A DNA stretch of 42,229 bases from an uncultured Alphaproteobacteria bacterium (lineage in GTDB: Bacteria > Pseudomonadota > Alphaproteobacteria > Rickettsiales > Midichloriaceae). The stretch is from assembly GCA_903887235.1 (NCBI GenBank), contig CAISOX010000090.1, positions 1 through 42,229 on the forward strand, written 5' to 3'. The notes under the pieces are model-generated. The model searched no databases. It had not been told where the DNA came from and was given only the letters and a program-made list of their open reading frames with translations. Made by a program: the position numbers and the translations under genes. Positions 42,183-42,229 of the stretch are shown in pieces; positions within the stretch are counted from its first letter, which is position 1; each line of letters opens with the position of its first letter.

Positions 42183-42229
42183 GGCTGTTAACCGTTCGGT
42201 CGCTGGTTCGAATCCGGCCCGGGGAGCCA
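42183..42229 (+). other. attR core, duplicated tRNA-Asn 3' end
   Basis: A perfect copy of bases 1-47. The sequence just before it (TTTAAAGAATAACT) is not tRNA-like, so this copy is the displaced partial tRNA fragment created by integration. Confidence 0.93.

Overview
The window reads as one complete integrated temperate phage of about 42 kb. It is bounded by perfect 47-bp direct repeats (1-47 and 42183-42229) that are the 3' end of a tRNA-Asn(GTT) gene. A tyrosine integrase sits just inside the right repeat. The DNA is strongly A+T-rich (very roughly 70%), the proteins are rich in Lys, Ile and Asn, and the cargo includes an outer-membrane protein resembling Rickettsiales surface antigens, an ankyrin-type fragment, secreted nuclease-like proteins and a lipase. 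This suggests an intracellular alphaproteobacterial host such as a member of Rickettsiales, but the host assignment is inference. The virion genes (P22-type portal, coat, scaffold and TerL, with no tail tube, tape-measure or sheath gene) point to a short-tailed, P22-like podovirus.

Layout, left to right. 1-190: attL and a possible integrase arm site. 191-1090: an unknown cargo gene. 1091-5335 (+): early replication unit with a tiny membrane protein, a HTH protein, a CHC2/TOPRIM primase, an SF3-like helicase and two unknown proteins. 5396-8262 (-): a 767-aa probable virion protein, a TM/coiled-coil protein and an ankyrin-like fragment. 8411-10017 (+): GH24 lysozyme, candidate small terminase and a degenerate nuclease-fold protein. 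10014-12410 (-): ImmA/IrrE protease, two-TM protein and large terminase. 12511-25388 (-): the morphogenesis operon, running scaffold, coat, 625-aa and 1413-aa coiled-coil proteins, tail or adaptor proteins and a broken Panacea gene. 25476-26294 (-): outer-membrane protein with its own promoter. 26358-32145 (-): Sak4-like recombinase, PD-(D/E)XK nuclease, SSB-like protein, a 52-aa protein, secreted nuclease, lipase, membrane protein and a 716-aa protein. 32229-33963 (-): two small virion-type proteins. 33997-36472 (-): portal, VRR-NUC nuclease and a 44-aa protein. 36527-37029 (-): three previously hidden tiny ORFs. 37164-38507 (-): an unknown 447-aa protein. 39134-39601 (-): Xre-type regulator. 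40635-41984 (-): integrase.

The most striking unifying signal is the sequence GCGAAAACAG, found eight times and only upstream of transcription units. In seven cases it lies 6-8 bases downstream of a recognisable -10 hexamer that is itself 17 bases from a -35 hexamer, so it begins at about the transcription start. It marks the lysis/packaging, ejection, head, recombination and portal operons, and occurs twice upstream of the Xre regulator. The early replication unit, the integrase, the outer-membrane protein and the ImmA/IrrE unit do not carry it. The simplest model is a phage-wide operator bound by the Xre protein and possibly relieved by the ImmA/IrrE protease. A conserved 5' leader element is the alternative.

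Several small genes not obvious from long-ORF scanning are supported by start-stop overlaps or Shine-Dalgarno sequences (30093-30251, 33997-34131, 36527-37029, 1487-1609). Function calls rest on motifs read by eye; no database search was run.
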